Positions 53,917 to 62,022 of a DNA stretch of 64,000 bases are shown here, in pieces. A model generated the notes under the pieces. It searched no databases. It saw only the letters and a list, made by a program, of their open reading frames with translations, and had not been told where the DNA came from. This stretch comes from Armatimonadota bacterium (GTDB lineage: Bacteria > Armatimonadota > Fimbriimonadia > Fimbriimonadales > Fimbriimonadaceae): the NCBI GenBank assembly GCA_027451905.1, contig DAIDHV010000009.1:38224-102223 (forward strand), read 5' to 3'. How positions within the stretch are numbered: position 1 is the stretch's first letter; every line of letters starts with the position of its first letter. Made by a program: the position numbers and the translations under genes.

Positions 53917-54776
53917 ATGGGAAAGCTATCTTATTTGTCGCCGTCGCTACTTTAGCTGGTACTGGTTTTGCTCATGCTCAGACAACGAAGCCACCTGTCA
54001 CAGCTGTAAGTGGGCGATCTGAGCAAGTGGATGCAAAGTGGGAATATGTAGTTGTCAGTTTCGGCAAGGCTAGGTTTTCTGACGTGAGCGAAGGTAAGGA
54101 GTCAGGTCTAAGCAAGACGATTATCTATTCAGAAGCTGGATTGCAATTGGGGCAAGAAGCTCTGGTTCTTCAATCCCAAATGGACACACTGGGCAAGTTT
54201 GGTTGGGAACTCGTAGCCGCTATCGGAACGATTGGCGGAGATCAGCAAATGCTGTTCAAACGCTTGTTTGACCCAAATCGATCGGCACGAGAGGCAAAGA
54301 TGATCCAGGAAGAAGCCAAAGCCCTAGCTGAAAAGCGTAAGGCAATGACTTCGCAATCTGAAGTTTCACTGATTGACTTGGACAAGATTGATCAGGACAA
54401 GGAAGATGCCGAAGTGCAGAAGGGGTTCCAGGAAAAGTACTCGGGATATGGAACTAAGGCCGCGAGTGCAAAGACCTGCACCCTCAAGGGTGTGACCGTA
54501 GTTTACGAAAATATGCGGCTTGGAGACACATCGTCGAGGTCACTCAAAATCAGCATCGTCATCGATGGAACTTCGGCCTTGCTATCTGATGGGAACAAGT
54601 ATCGAAGATCTGAGGCCAAAAAGCTCCTGTCCGCGATCAAATATGACATGTCATCAGCAGCAGGACTCAAGGAATTCGGAACCGATACGACGATCAACCT
54701 TGCAATGACGATCACCGTAAACGGCAAGGAAATTCCTGTCGCTTGGGACTATGTTTGGGGCAATAGCTTCAAGTAG
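53917..54776 (+). CDS. Secreted DUF4177-like protein with an apparent start-region frameshift
   Basis: The reading frame ending at 54776 contains a signal peptide (GKAILFVAVATLAGTGFAHA, cleavage before QTTKPP) but no usual start codon in frame upstream. ATG at 53917 sits exactly where the Met should be but is out of frame by one; one more G in the GGG run at 53919-53921 would give MGKAILF. Otherwise translation would start at GTG 54027, losing the signal. The mature part has DAKWEYVVVSFGKARFSDVS and LDTLGKFGWELVAAIG-like MDTLGKFGWELVAAIGTIGG, a DUF4177-type fold, then a charged linker and a C-terminal beta domain (ISIVIDGTSALLSDGNKYRR). Confidence 0.65.
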
Positions 54777-55056
54777 TCAGAGTCGTAAACCCGACGGCTG
54801 AACCTGAAGACCGGACAAGGCAGAAAAATCTGAAACAATTGGTCCGACAAAAATTGTAGTATTAGTGTCGGTTGAATTTTCGTCTTCCGATGCTCTGTTG
54901 TGAGTCCAAGCTTGGATTCCTAGAGAGGTCCTAGATTCTCGTGATCTGGGAGGAAGAATTAATATGAATTGTATTGAATTAGGTTCAAAATCGTTGGTAG
55001 GCGGGTTGCGGTGTCGGTGTGTTTCTGCTTTTAATTCGGGCAGAGGTGATGCATAA

Positions 55057-55746
55057 ATGGGTGCAGATGGCAAAATCGGCATCTTTACTCTCATGCCCAA
55101 GTGGGTTCAAGAGGCTGTCTTGACTTCAAAGTCGAGTCAACTGGTGAGACACTGTGCTTGCAATCTATATTCGAACTTGGGTTTCAAGGCGGACAGGATT
55201 TACCATGAGTGCTTTCCCTCTCGGACTACTCTTGCCAGGGAACTCGGCGTGTCTCCTGACACCATCGACAAGTGCGTTAAGCTCTTGGTAAGTGTCGGAG
55301 CTATCACCAAAAAATCCCGGTACAACGAAGAAGAACGGAGAAACGAATCAAACATCTATGTCGTTCATCAAGACGAAGACTGTAGCCGCACGATTACGGC
55401 TACCCAGCCGCCGAAGAACGGCACTAACCAAAGAGTAAATAATAGCTATCGCAAACGAGCAAAGAGAGGTGAAGGCCGATATGAAAAACCTGTATGGGGT
55501 TATGGTCACAACGGAGCCAAAGTAATGACTCTGAATCCAAAAGTCCAAGTCTCTGACCTTGTTCAGCATGATTGGAGCAGTCTGGAAACTCCTGTCATCC
55601 CTGCTTTTTCAATTTCAAAGTTGGATGATCGAAGAGAAGTGAAAGAAGTGCCATCTTCGAAAACACACCTTGGATTCCCGGTGTCAATGGATCGAAGAAG
55701 TGATGTTGGCGCAGACCGAATCGAGGTTGGTATAGGTTCGGGCTGA
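55057..55746 (+). CDS. Helix-turn-helix protein of phage/plasmid replication type
   Basis: The first ~110 residues match the HTH_36-like winged helix of phage or plasmid replication proteins: IGIFTLMPKWVQEAVLTSKS, HECFPSRTTLARELGVSPDT and VKLLVSVGAITKKSRYNEEE. The remaining ~120 are polar and basic, without a known domain. May be the island's replication initiator or a regulator; role inferred. Confidence 0.75.
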   Translation: MGADGKIGIFTLMPKWVQEAVLTSKSSQLVRHCACNLYSNLGFKADRIYHECFPSRTTLARELGVSPDTIDKCVKLLVSVGAITKKSRYNEEERRNESNIYVVHQDEDCSRTITATQPPKNGTNQRVNNSYRKRAKRGEGRYEKPVWGYGHNGAKVMTLNPKVQVSDLVQHDWSSLETPVIPAFSISKLDDRREVKEVPSSKTHLGFPVSMDRRSDVGADRIEVGIGSG

Positions 55747-55807
55747 TCTGTCGGCTCAATGCTGAGCTAGGTCTGCTGCCGCTTCATTCCTACCAGGATC
55801 ACAGATG

Positions 55808-56560
55808 TTAGCGGACCTGGCTGAGGGCATCTTGAAAGCCATGCACATTGAAAATTTGGTTAGTTTCTGGGTCGAGGACCGAATGGCAGGATGGACAGTA
55901 AAATAGGCGCTCGTAGAACCGAATTTGCCTTGCATACCTGTCTTCCTGCTCTTTCTGCTTGGCGTCCCTGATTCGTTTCCCCTCTTCGTTTGGCCCCTTG
56001 TTGGCGTTATAAAGGACCGTGTAGAAAAGAACAGAGACGACCAACCCAATCAGCATAGCAATCAGCGTGAACGATTCGTCTTTTCGAATATTGCCCACAA
56101 CAATGGACAATCCGAGAGAGACGACAATGAAGGACAAGCAACCCGCACAACCCGCTGTTTTGTCGTAGTGTTCGGGAATTGGGTTTGGTTTGGCTGGTTT
56201 TGCTAGGAGTTTGGCCAGGTCGGTTTGGCTTGTGGTTCTGGTAGTCGAAGAGTTGACACCGACCACATTCGGCCCACTGCTTATGTGAGCTACACCTAGA
56301 CCGACTGTAGAGCCTTTCGACTGCCAAGTCTGACTGTCCACAACTGCCACGACTCGCTGAACTTGATTCGACTTGCAGTTGAAACAGACTGAGATCGGAC
56401 TAAGTGTTGACTGCGTTTGCAGCTGAGGGCCGCTTGTTTGGGTTATCGGCTCCTGTGTCGGTAGCACACTGGTCCAGCCGCAATATATGCAGGCTTTGGC
56501 GTCGGAAGGAAGCCGCTTCCTGCAGTTCGGGCATTCCTTGAATGTATGTAATGTTCCCAA
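55808..56560 (-). CDS. Zinc-ribbon membrane protein
   Basis: 250 residues. N-terminal zinc ribbon FKECPNCRKRLPSDAKACIY with C24-x2-C27; a second Cys pair CFNCKS around residue 59; two membrane helices (about 143-162 LSFIVVSLGLSIVVGNI and 167-187 TLIAMLIGLVVSVLFYTVLY); a charged helix; and a last pair YCPSCHSVLD. Family not named. It lies 67 nt downstream of the DGQHR gene on the same strand and could belong to the same cassette. Confidence 0.75.
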   Translation of the reverse strand: MGTLHTFKECPNCRKRLPSDAKACIYCGWTSVLPTQEPITQTSGPQLQTQSTLSPISVCFNCKSNQVQRVVAVVDSQTWQSKGSTVGLGVAHISSGPNVVGVNSSTTRTTSQTDLAKLLAKPAKPNPIPEHYDKTAGCAGCLSFIVVSLGLSIVVGNIRKDESFTLIAMLIGLVVSVLFYTVLYNANKGPNEEGKRIRDAKQKEQEDRYARQIRFYERLFYCPSCHSVLDPETNQIFNVHGFQDALSQVR

Positions 56561-56627
56561 TCGTCCTCATTCGACATTGTATTTGAATCTGAACGAATGC
56601 ATCAACCAAGATTGAGGTAACTCCTAG

Positions 56628-58883
56628 CTATATCCCAATCGAAGCTAGCTCTGAGCTGATTTCATGCAGCCATTCAACCTCGTCTTGGGTTAACCCGCCC
56701 GACGAAGCATGCATAGCCTTATTACGGATGTCATTTAGCTTTACGATCCATTTGGTGCGCTCCGCTTTACTATTGCCAACACTCGGCAAAGTGAATGAGT
56801 CACCAAGAATTCCCCAATGTCCGTCCAAGATTGCGCGGTAGTCAATGAGTTGCAAGTAACTCTCCTCGGATCTCCGTCGGTTATCTTGTTCTCGAAGACC
56901 ACTTGCTGGGACACGCACTGAAGCCGGAATTGCCAGCCACCAAGCATCTGCGGTTTCGTCAAAGTTCTCTTTAAGGATTTCGATTACCTTTGCCTGAATC
57001 CGCTTTTCCATGTCTGCGACAAGATCTCGGGCTTCCCCTTCACGTTCGTCTGCCCGATTTGCGATCCATGCTTCCAAGCCATCCGGGTTGAATTCAGGAA
57101 ACTTAGTCTTAATCGATGTTTGGACGATCCTCATGACTTCGGTCTGTCCCTGAACTCCTTGCTTGCGTCTCAGGTTCTTCACGTCTGCCAACGAGAGGTC
57201 CTTAAAATACTCTGCGACGGCTCCGGCATAGGGCTCGATCTGGCTGACCAAATCATCCGTCGATAGTCTTAATGTCTGGACCAAATCTAAGTGGCGCAAA
57301 ACACTTTCAAATACCTTTATCGAAGCTACGATCCCGTTGTTCGTTGCCAGAAATCCTCCCGCTTCCTTGCCCAATGACCACACGTCGCCAGCCTTTTCTT
57401 CGATAATGCCAAACCAACCATCAAGCAGTGATTTTGTCCGAGAGAGGCATTCCTGCGTGTCATTTCTCCAGAACGGGCCAAATTCAATTGGCTTCTGGTT
57501 TTCACGCCGAGCGACGAAAAACGGCCCACGAGTAAGTTCCTTTGCAATCGACTGCAAAGTTATGCATCGTGTGGGAGTTTCGAGTTCGTCGTTCAACTTG
57601 ATTCGTCCGTAGAATGGCGAACCCTGTCGCTTCGCCAGATCTTGAATTGCGGTCGAGACGATAGCGAAAATTCTTTCATCAGGATCTGGACTGTTCCACT
57701 TCAGACTTGCGACTAATTCGATCAACAGATTTCCGCTGACTCGTTTCTGCTCGGAGTTGATGTCAATGAACATATTGGCCTGGTCATCGAGGCTCAGGCC
57801 GTCAAACGCCGTAACGCACAACGTCGATGTGTTCGCTCGTTCAAGTCCGCTGAAGGCGAGAAGTCGATGCTGACCATCAATTATCCATGCGGACTGATAT
57901 TTGGATGGCAATTTAAGCCAACCCATGCGAACGTTATCGGAGTTATTCTCTTCTTGCTTCGTTCGGTTGAACTGCACGTTGGATTTAGCTCGATTTTCGC
58001 GGTCAAAGTTGACGACAATATTGGTTGGGAAGACACCTCCCTCGTTAATAAAGGCCCGAATATCCTTCAATCGCTTCTTGGTAACCATACGCTGATAGGC
58101 TCCAAGCGTGCCAAGCTCCCCTCGCATTCGGTGCGCAACGTAGCCAATCTTGAGCAAATGGGCAGGCTCGATCGCAAAGATGTATGCGGTCTGATTACCG
58201 ATCCGTGTCTCCACCGCTGGGACTGTTTGCGATAAGCCGGGAATATCTTGAAGGGGAAACAGATCGGCCAGCAACTGATATTTCGCCGCCGGACCCGTAT
58301 GTTCTACTAACCGTTCGTAATACTGAATACTTGCATCATCGAGCAAAAGGATCTTGGCATTCTTGGCCCTAGCGATATCTTCGTCACTCAATATCCCGTT
58401 TGAAAAGGCATAGATACCACCAAGTTTCTTTTTCCCGAATTGGCGTTGGACAGGTTGCCGCGAGTCCGAAATATGTTGTGAAAGTAGAGCTAGCTCGGTT
58501 TGGGCTGTTGCACGCCTACCACTCTCAATCCTAGATTTGCACTCCACGATGAAGCAGACATGCTCATCTATGGCAACTACGTCAAGTTGGTTCAGATAGT
58601 CTGTAGTGCCATCTGTCTGCTCAAGTCTGGCTCCGCCATCTCCGCTCATGTGGGAGAATCCCATCTTATGCAGAACTGTCCAGATTCGGTCTTCCAGTAA
58701 CTGGTCATGAGTCTTGTTCCGGCGAATCTTGCTCCTTCGCGGACCACGTTTTGTTACCGCCCATCCCTCAGACTCGTAAGTCGCAAGATCCCTATTGGCA
58801 ATGCTCGACTCCTCGTAAGCGAGTTTCCTAACCTTGGCGAGGGTTTCCAATTCCTCGACGGGGAGAATGTTGGCCAACCTCAT
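56628..58883 (-). CDS. PD-(D/E)xK-like - DGQHR - HEPN-like fusion protein (putative restriction component)
   Basis: 751 residues. Residues ~60-120 look like a restriction-type nuclease: DQLLEDRIWTVLHKMGF, then D101 in LNQLDVVAIDEHVCF and E114-C-K116 in IVECKSR, the PD-(D/E)xK arrangement. Residues ~225-400 are the DGQHR family domain (AWIIDGQHRLLAF, motif at 336-340, and ANMFIDINSEQKRVSGNL), as in DndB of DNA phosphorothioation systems and related to the DUF262 DGQQR NTPases. The C-terminus has KLNDIRNKAMHASSGG, R720-x4-H725, a HEPN/Swt1-like RX4H motif. The start overlaps the methyltransferase stop by 4 nt. Domain calls are from motifs only. Confidence 0.85.
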   Translation of the reverse strand: MRLANILPVEELETLAKVRKLAYEESSIANRDLATYESEGWAVTKRGPRRSKIRRNKTHDQLLEDRIWTVLHKMGFSHMSGDGGARLEQTDGTTDYLNQLDVVAIDEHVCFIVECKSRIESGRRATAQTELALLSQHISDSRQPVQRQFGKKKLGGIYAFSNGILSDEDIARAKNAKILLLDDASIQYYERLVEHTGPAAKYQLLADLFPLQDIPGLSQTVPAVETRIGNQTAYIFAIEPAHLLKIGYVAHRMRGELGTLGAYQRMVTKKRLKDIRAFINEGGVFPTNIVVNFDRENRAKSNVQFNRTKQEENNSDNVRMGWLKLPSKYQSAWIIDGQHRLLAFSGLERANTSTLCVTAFDGLSLDDQANMFIDINSEQKRVSGNLLIELVASLKWNSPDPDERIFAIVSTAIQDLAKRQGSPFYGRIKLNDELETPTRCITLQSIAKELTRGPFFVARRENQKPIEFGPFWRNDTQECLSRTKSLLDGWFGIIEEKAGDVWSLGKEAGGFLATNNGIVASIKVFESVLRHLDLVQTLRLSTDDLVSQIEPYAGAVAEYFKDLSLADVKNLRRKQGVQGQTEVMRIVQTSIKTKFPEFNPDGLEAWIANRADEREGEARDLVADMEKRIQAKVIEILKENFDETADAWWLAIPASVRVPASGLREQDNRRRSEESYLQLIDYRAILDGHWGILGDSFTLPSVGNSKAERTKWIVKLNDIRNKAMHASSGGLTQDEVEWLHEISSELASIGI

Positions 58884-59695
58884 TTCTTCCTCGACACAAA
58901 TAGACTTTCCTCGATTTGGCCTCGCTTTGCTCCGCTTGCTGCGATTACGGAGTGGCGTTCGACCACCACTTCATCGAACTTAGGATACAGATCGGAGATC
59001 GATTTATGCCGGGCATTGCTAACAATGACCTTTGCCCCAAGATCGGCCAGCCGTTGCGCTTCAACTGCCAGCCGTTTTTGATCCTCCCAGCTAAACAGCT
59101 TAGCGTTGTATTTGACGAATCCATTATTCGAGTGCATTACTGTGTATGGCGGATCGAAATAAACGACATCATCCGCTACTGCCTGCGACGTTACCTCAGC
59201 AAAGTCGGAAACCAAAAGTTCAGCATTAGCCAAAATCTTGGAACATCGCAAAATGTGATCTTCTCGGAAGGGTATTACCGATGTCTTGTAGCCGTAAGGG
59301 ACGTTAAATTCGCCTTTAAGATTTACACGGTAAATTCCATTAAAAGACAATTGGCACAGGTACAAAAAACGCACTGCCCTCTCGATATCAGTAGAAGGGC
59401 TGGATTTCCGGACTTCATAGTATGTTTCCTTCCCGTTCCTGAGTTTCTTAGCTGCCGCATACAACTCGGTCGGATCATCTCGAACCACCTTGTAGGCATT
59501 AATAAGCTCTTCATTCGTGTCTGACAGGGTTGCTTTCTCGGGTTGTAGAGCAAAGAAAAAGGCGGCTCCTCCGCAAAATGGTTCGAAGTATCGCCCTCTC
59601 TTTTCAGGCAATAACTCCGTCAGAATTGTGGTAAGAAATCTCTTACCACCGGTCCACTTGACCAACGGTTGCGAACCTTGCCCCATTCTGCTCAT
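58880..59695 (-). CDS. Dam-type (D12 class) DNA adenine N6-methyltransferase
   Basis: 271 residues. QPLVKWTGGKRFLTTIL at the N-terminus (SAM-binding start), FEPFCGGAAFFFAL (motif I, residues 37-50), RFLYLCQLSFNGIYRVN, KGEFNVPYGYK, and catalytic DPPY at 181-184. This is the order of the D12/Dam family, which methylates adenine, often in GATC. The recognition site cannot be read from sequence. First gene of the cassette; it overlaps the DGQHR gene by 4 nt (ATGA), so protection would be made before or with the nuclease. Confidence 0.95.
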   Translation of the reverse strand: MSRMGQGSQPLVKWTGGKRFLTTILTELLPEKRGRYFEPFCGGAAFFFALQPEKATLSDTNEELINAYKVVRDDPTELYAAAKKLRNGKETYYEVRKSSPSTDIERAVRFLYLCQLSFNGIYRVNLKGEFNVPYGYKTSVIPFREDHILRCSKILANAELLVSDFAEVTSQAVADDVVYFDPPYTVMHSNNGFVKYNAKLFSWEDQKRLAVEAQRLADLGAKVIVSNARHKSISDLYPKFDEVVVERHSVIAASGAKRGQIEESLFVSRKK

Positions 59696-59924
59696 TATGG
59701 ACGGGATAAGGCACCATAAAGCACCGCTGTTAACCTGGGATTTTTGCCTGTTCGATAAAACATATCACCGTTGCCTCGATCTGACTGGCTCTCCGTCCGG
59801 AATTCCAGGCTCAAGATTGTTCTTGAACCTAAGAATGGGCCGCTTGAAATGGTAAAATAGAAACGCTCCCTAAGCCGAAAATGTCGGTTCAAGGGTCAAG
59901 CGAAAATGACCTAATGGGAATCAG

Positions 59925-59957
59925 GGCCAAGGGGGAATTGAACCCCGACGCCCTCCT
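59925..59957 (-). repeat. Inverted, diverged copy of the tRNA-Arg 3' half
   Basis: Minus strand reads GGAGGGCGTCGGGG, then TTCAATTCCCC and TTGGCC, closely following the T-arm and acceptor end of the tRNA at 60012-60046. It points toward the opposite strand, 16 bp upstream of the intact gene. Confidence 0.7.
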
Positions 59958-59965
59958 GGTAGACT
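59938..59965 (+). promoter_or_regulatory. Possible island-borne promoter for tRNA-Arg
   Basis: TTGAAC (59938-59943), 16-nt spacer, TAGACT (59960-59965), 8 nt before the tRNA. Each box matches 4 of 6 consensus bases. It lies within the island, not in the original flank. Confidence 0.4.
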
Positions 59966-59973
59966 GTTCGCAC

Positions 59974-60049
59974 GGCCTCGTAGCTCAGGGGATAGAGCGC
60001 CTCCGTCCTAAGGAGGGCGTCGGGGGTTCGAGTCCCTCCGAGGCCGCCA
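59974..60049 (+). tRNA. tRNA-Arg (anticodon CCU)
   Basis: Full cloverleaf: acceptor GGCCTCG / CGAGGCC, D-arm GCTC/GAGC, anticodon stem CCTCC / GGAGG with loop GTCCTAA (anticodon CCT at 60007-60009), T-arm with TTCGAGT, discriminator G, CCA encoded at 60047-60049. Reads AGG codons. Its first 40 nt are duplicated at the island's left end. Confidence 0.97.
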
Positions 60050-60097
60050 AAACGCGGGGATAGAGGTGGAATCTTCCACCGCGTTGCATCGCGAATA
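60042..60097 (+). repeat. Direct repeat unit 1 downstream of the tRNA
   Basis: 56-bp unit starting in the tRNA 3' end (GGCCGCCAAAACGCGGGG...) and containing a GGTGGAA / TTCCACC hairpin inside an AACGC / GCGTT outer stem. 51 of 56 positions match unit 2. Confidence 0.85.
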
Positions 60098-60176
60098 CGA
60101 ATCCTTTACTCATGGCCTCTCTAATTCAATTCCATTGATTTTAATGCGCCTGTCCGGCAAGAAGATAGCAACCGTT

Positions 60177-60232
60177 GGCCATCAAAACGCGGGGATAGAG
60201 GTGGAAACCTCCACCGGGTTGCATCGCGAATA
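60177..60232 (+). repeat. Direct repeat unit 2
   Basis: Second copy, 135 bp downstream of unit 1, beginning GGCCATCAAAACGCGGGG, so it includes a vestige of the tRNA 3' end. The remaining ~220 bp to the ClC gene hold no recognised feature. Confidence 0.85.
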
Positions 60233-60455
60233 AAGTTACTTGTGTCAGGTTCAAATGAGGTTCCGTTTCCGAGGCGACAGACGACTGGATACGAGGAGAA
60301 ATGTAGCGAACCGGAAGTCTGCCAAAAAGGGCATATCCATTCCGTGGACATGATCCGCTCATCGTGGCACCCTCAAGGATGCAAAATACAAAACGTATAC
60401 GTTGTTCCACAGCTGAACACTCAATCCAATACACGACGCCTTGATCGCCTGAAGA

Positions 60456-61958
60456 TCAGCCGGTTATAGGCAGAGATTGATCCCGTGCTCTCATCCGAGC
60501 CTCGATCTCCTTATCAGTCAGCTTGGCGTCATAAATCGACCTTGGCTCAATAGTTCTCGTAACAATCGTGGCCGCGCCTACCGCAATCAGCAAGGGAAGG
60601 ATAAACCTTCGATCCCCGCCTGTCAGTTCCATCAGAAGAACCACCGCGGAAACCGGGCCCTGGGTTGTTGCGGCAAGCAACGCTCCCGCACCGAGAAGCG
60701 CATAGATTCCTGCCGGAGTGCCCGGCATAAAATGGGTGCATACCAAACCAAGCACTCCGCCTAGCACAGCTCCAAACGAAAGCGAAGGAGTGAACAAACC
60801 GCCCGGTACTCCGCTCCCCAACGAGCCTATGGTGGCAACTGGCTTCAGAAAGACAAGGCTCAGCAGGAGAAGGGGAGCGATGCGGCTATCAAATGCCAAC
60901 TGAGCAATGTCTTTTCCGTTACCCAAAATCTGAGGAAATCGAATCGAAACAACGCCCACTAGGGTCAAAGCAATAACCGGTGAAATGTATCTCAGCCAGC
61001 CAGTTGGCCGACGGGTTTCCGCCCACGTGACCGCCCGTATATAACCTACCGAGAAAAGGCCAATTACAGAGCCCGCCACCAACGCCCACAGCATCAAGGG
61101 ATACGAATTTGTAAACTTCGGAAGATGATAAGTTGGGGCATCCGGCAAAAAAATCCAAGAAACTCCGGTAGCAACAATAGACGTGATGAGGGCGGGAAGA
61201 ACAAACCGAAGCGCCAACATCCCCCGCAAAACTTCAATGGCAAAAAGGGCCCCGCCAAGTGGAACGCCGTAAGCTGCCGCCATCCCCGCTCCTGCTCCGC
61301 ACGCAACCAGTAATTTCCGCTGTTCATCAGAAAGTTTGCCTTTGTCCGAGAACAAGTTCGCCAGAACCGCGCCAACCTGCTTTGGCGCTCCTTCCCTCCC
61401 CAGCGGCGCACCCATCCCAACATTGATAACCGATAAAAGAGCGCTTCCTACCGTGCGCACCCATGGTAGCCGACCCGCATGAAACCAGATCGCGGCCGTC
61501 ACGTCAATGCTGTTTGCGTTCGTAACCTGCCTAAGAATCAATGTCCCAACCACGGTAACAAGCCCCGCACTAAGGAGGGCCGAAGCGTGATGCGAAGGGC
61601 TCACAGATTCTGCTGTCTCCAAGATGTTCAACCCTGAGCCTCCCCAAACAAAGTGCTGAACCATCTGCACAATTCGGGTGAGGGCGGCCGCCCCTAATCC
61701 TGTAAATATGCCGGTCAAAAAAACTGCAAGCCAAAACCTGCCTGCGCCCGGGCTTAGCAGGGTCGCCGGAATCGCTTCACCCCGCACATACCGATCGGTG
61801 TTTGCTTGGTCCTTGCCCGCCTCTTCCAACATTTTGATCGAAAGTCTACTTTGATTTTGGACCGGCTCTCGCAGGATTTTAGAGCCTATCATGGTGGATT
61901 TTGCTACCGACTCATCATGAGGATTGCAATTGTCCTGAAGTGAAGGGACAATTCCCAC
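60456..61958 (-). CDS. ClC-family chloride channel/antiporter
   Basis: Polytopic membrane protein. Selectivity-filter motifs: GMGAPLGREGAPKQVGAVLA (GREGP-type; Pro replaced by Ala-Pro), GSLGSGVPGGLFTPSLSFGA (G-x-F-x-P), and GAGALLAATTQGPVSAVVLL. The first ~65 residues before the first helix are polar and not typical. The assigned start is GTG at 61958; ATG at 61892 or 61829 would shorten the tail. Ends in a short charged helix (LTDKEIEARMRARDQ). No CBS domains. Confidence 0.93.
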   Translation of the reverse strand: MGIVPSLQDNCNPHDESVAKSTMIGSKILREPVQNQSRLSIKMLEEAGKDQANTDRYVRGEAIPATLLSPGAGRFWLAVFLTGIFTGLGAAALTRIVQMVQHFVWGGSGLNILETAESVSPSHHASALLSAGLVTVVGTLILRQVTNANSIDVTAAIWFHAGRLPWVRTVGSALLSVINVGMGAPLGREGAPKQVGAVLANLFSDKGKLSDEQRKLLVACGAGAGMAAAYGVPLGGALFAIEVLRGMLALRFVLPALITSIVATGVSWIFLPDAPTYHLPKFTNSYPLMLWALVAGSVIGLFSVGYIRAVTWAETRRPTGWLRYISPVIALTLVGVVSIRFPQILGNGKDIAQLAFDSRIAPLLLLSLVFLKPVATIGSLGSGVPGGLFTPSLSFGAVLGGVLGLVCTHFMPGTPAGIYALLGAGALLAATTQGPVSAVVLLMELTGGDRRFILPLLIAVGAATIVTRTIEPRSIYDAKLTDKEIEARMRARDQSLPITG

Positions 61959-62022
61959 CTCTCGGTCGAGAGTAGCGCCGTCTTTATATAGGGCACAGTT
62001 CTTGCCACGGTCTTTTGCTCAA

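Larger units (their letters stand above)
51255..60013. mobile_element. Genomic island integrated at tRNA-Arg(CCU)
   Basis: A 42-bp perfect direct repeat (51255-51296 and 59972-60013) bounds about 8.7 kb. The repeat is the 5' half of tRNA-Arg(CCU) up to the anticodon stem. A tyrosine recombinase starts 57 bp inside the left copy, and the intact tRNA is at the right. Cargo genes are mainly hypotheticals and a DNA-modification cassette. No replication or conjugation gene is certain. Confidence 0.88.

Noticed and set aside
53747..54022. 91-codon frame in the island
   Set aside because: Composition is not protein-like and it overlaps, in another frame, the better-supported signal peptide of the following gene.
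54777..55100. Minus-strand 107-codon frame
   Set aside because: No motif; overlaps the start of the HTH gene on the other strand. Treated as intergenic.
60042..60232. Repeat pair as a CRISPR
   Set aside because: Only two 56-bp units, 135 bp apart, with a tRNA end inside; no spacer regularity and no cas gene.
60242..60469. 75-codon frame between the tRNA repeats and the ClC gene
   Set aside because: No domain or ribosome site and it overlaps the 3' end of the ClC gene; considered chance.
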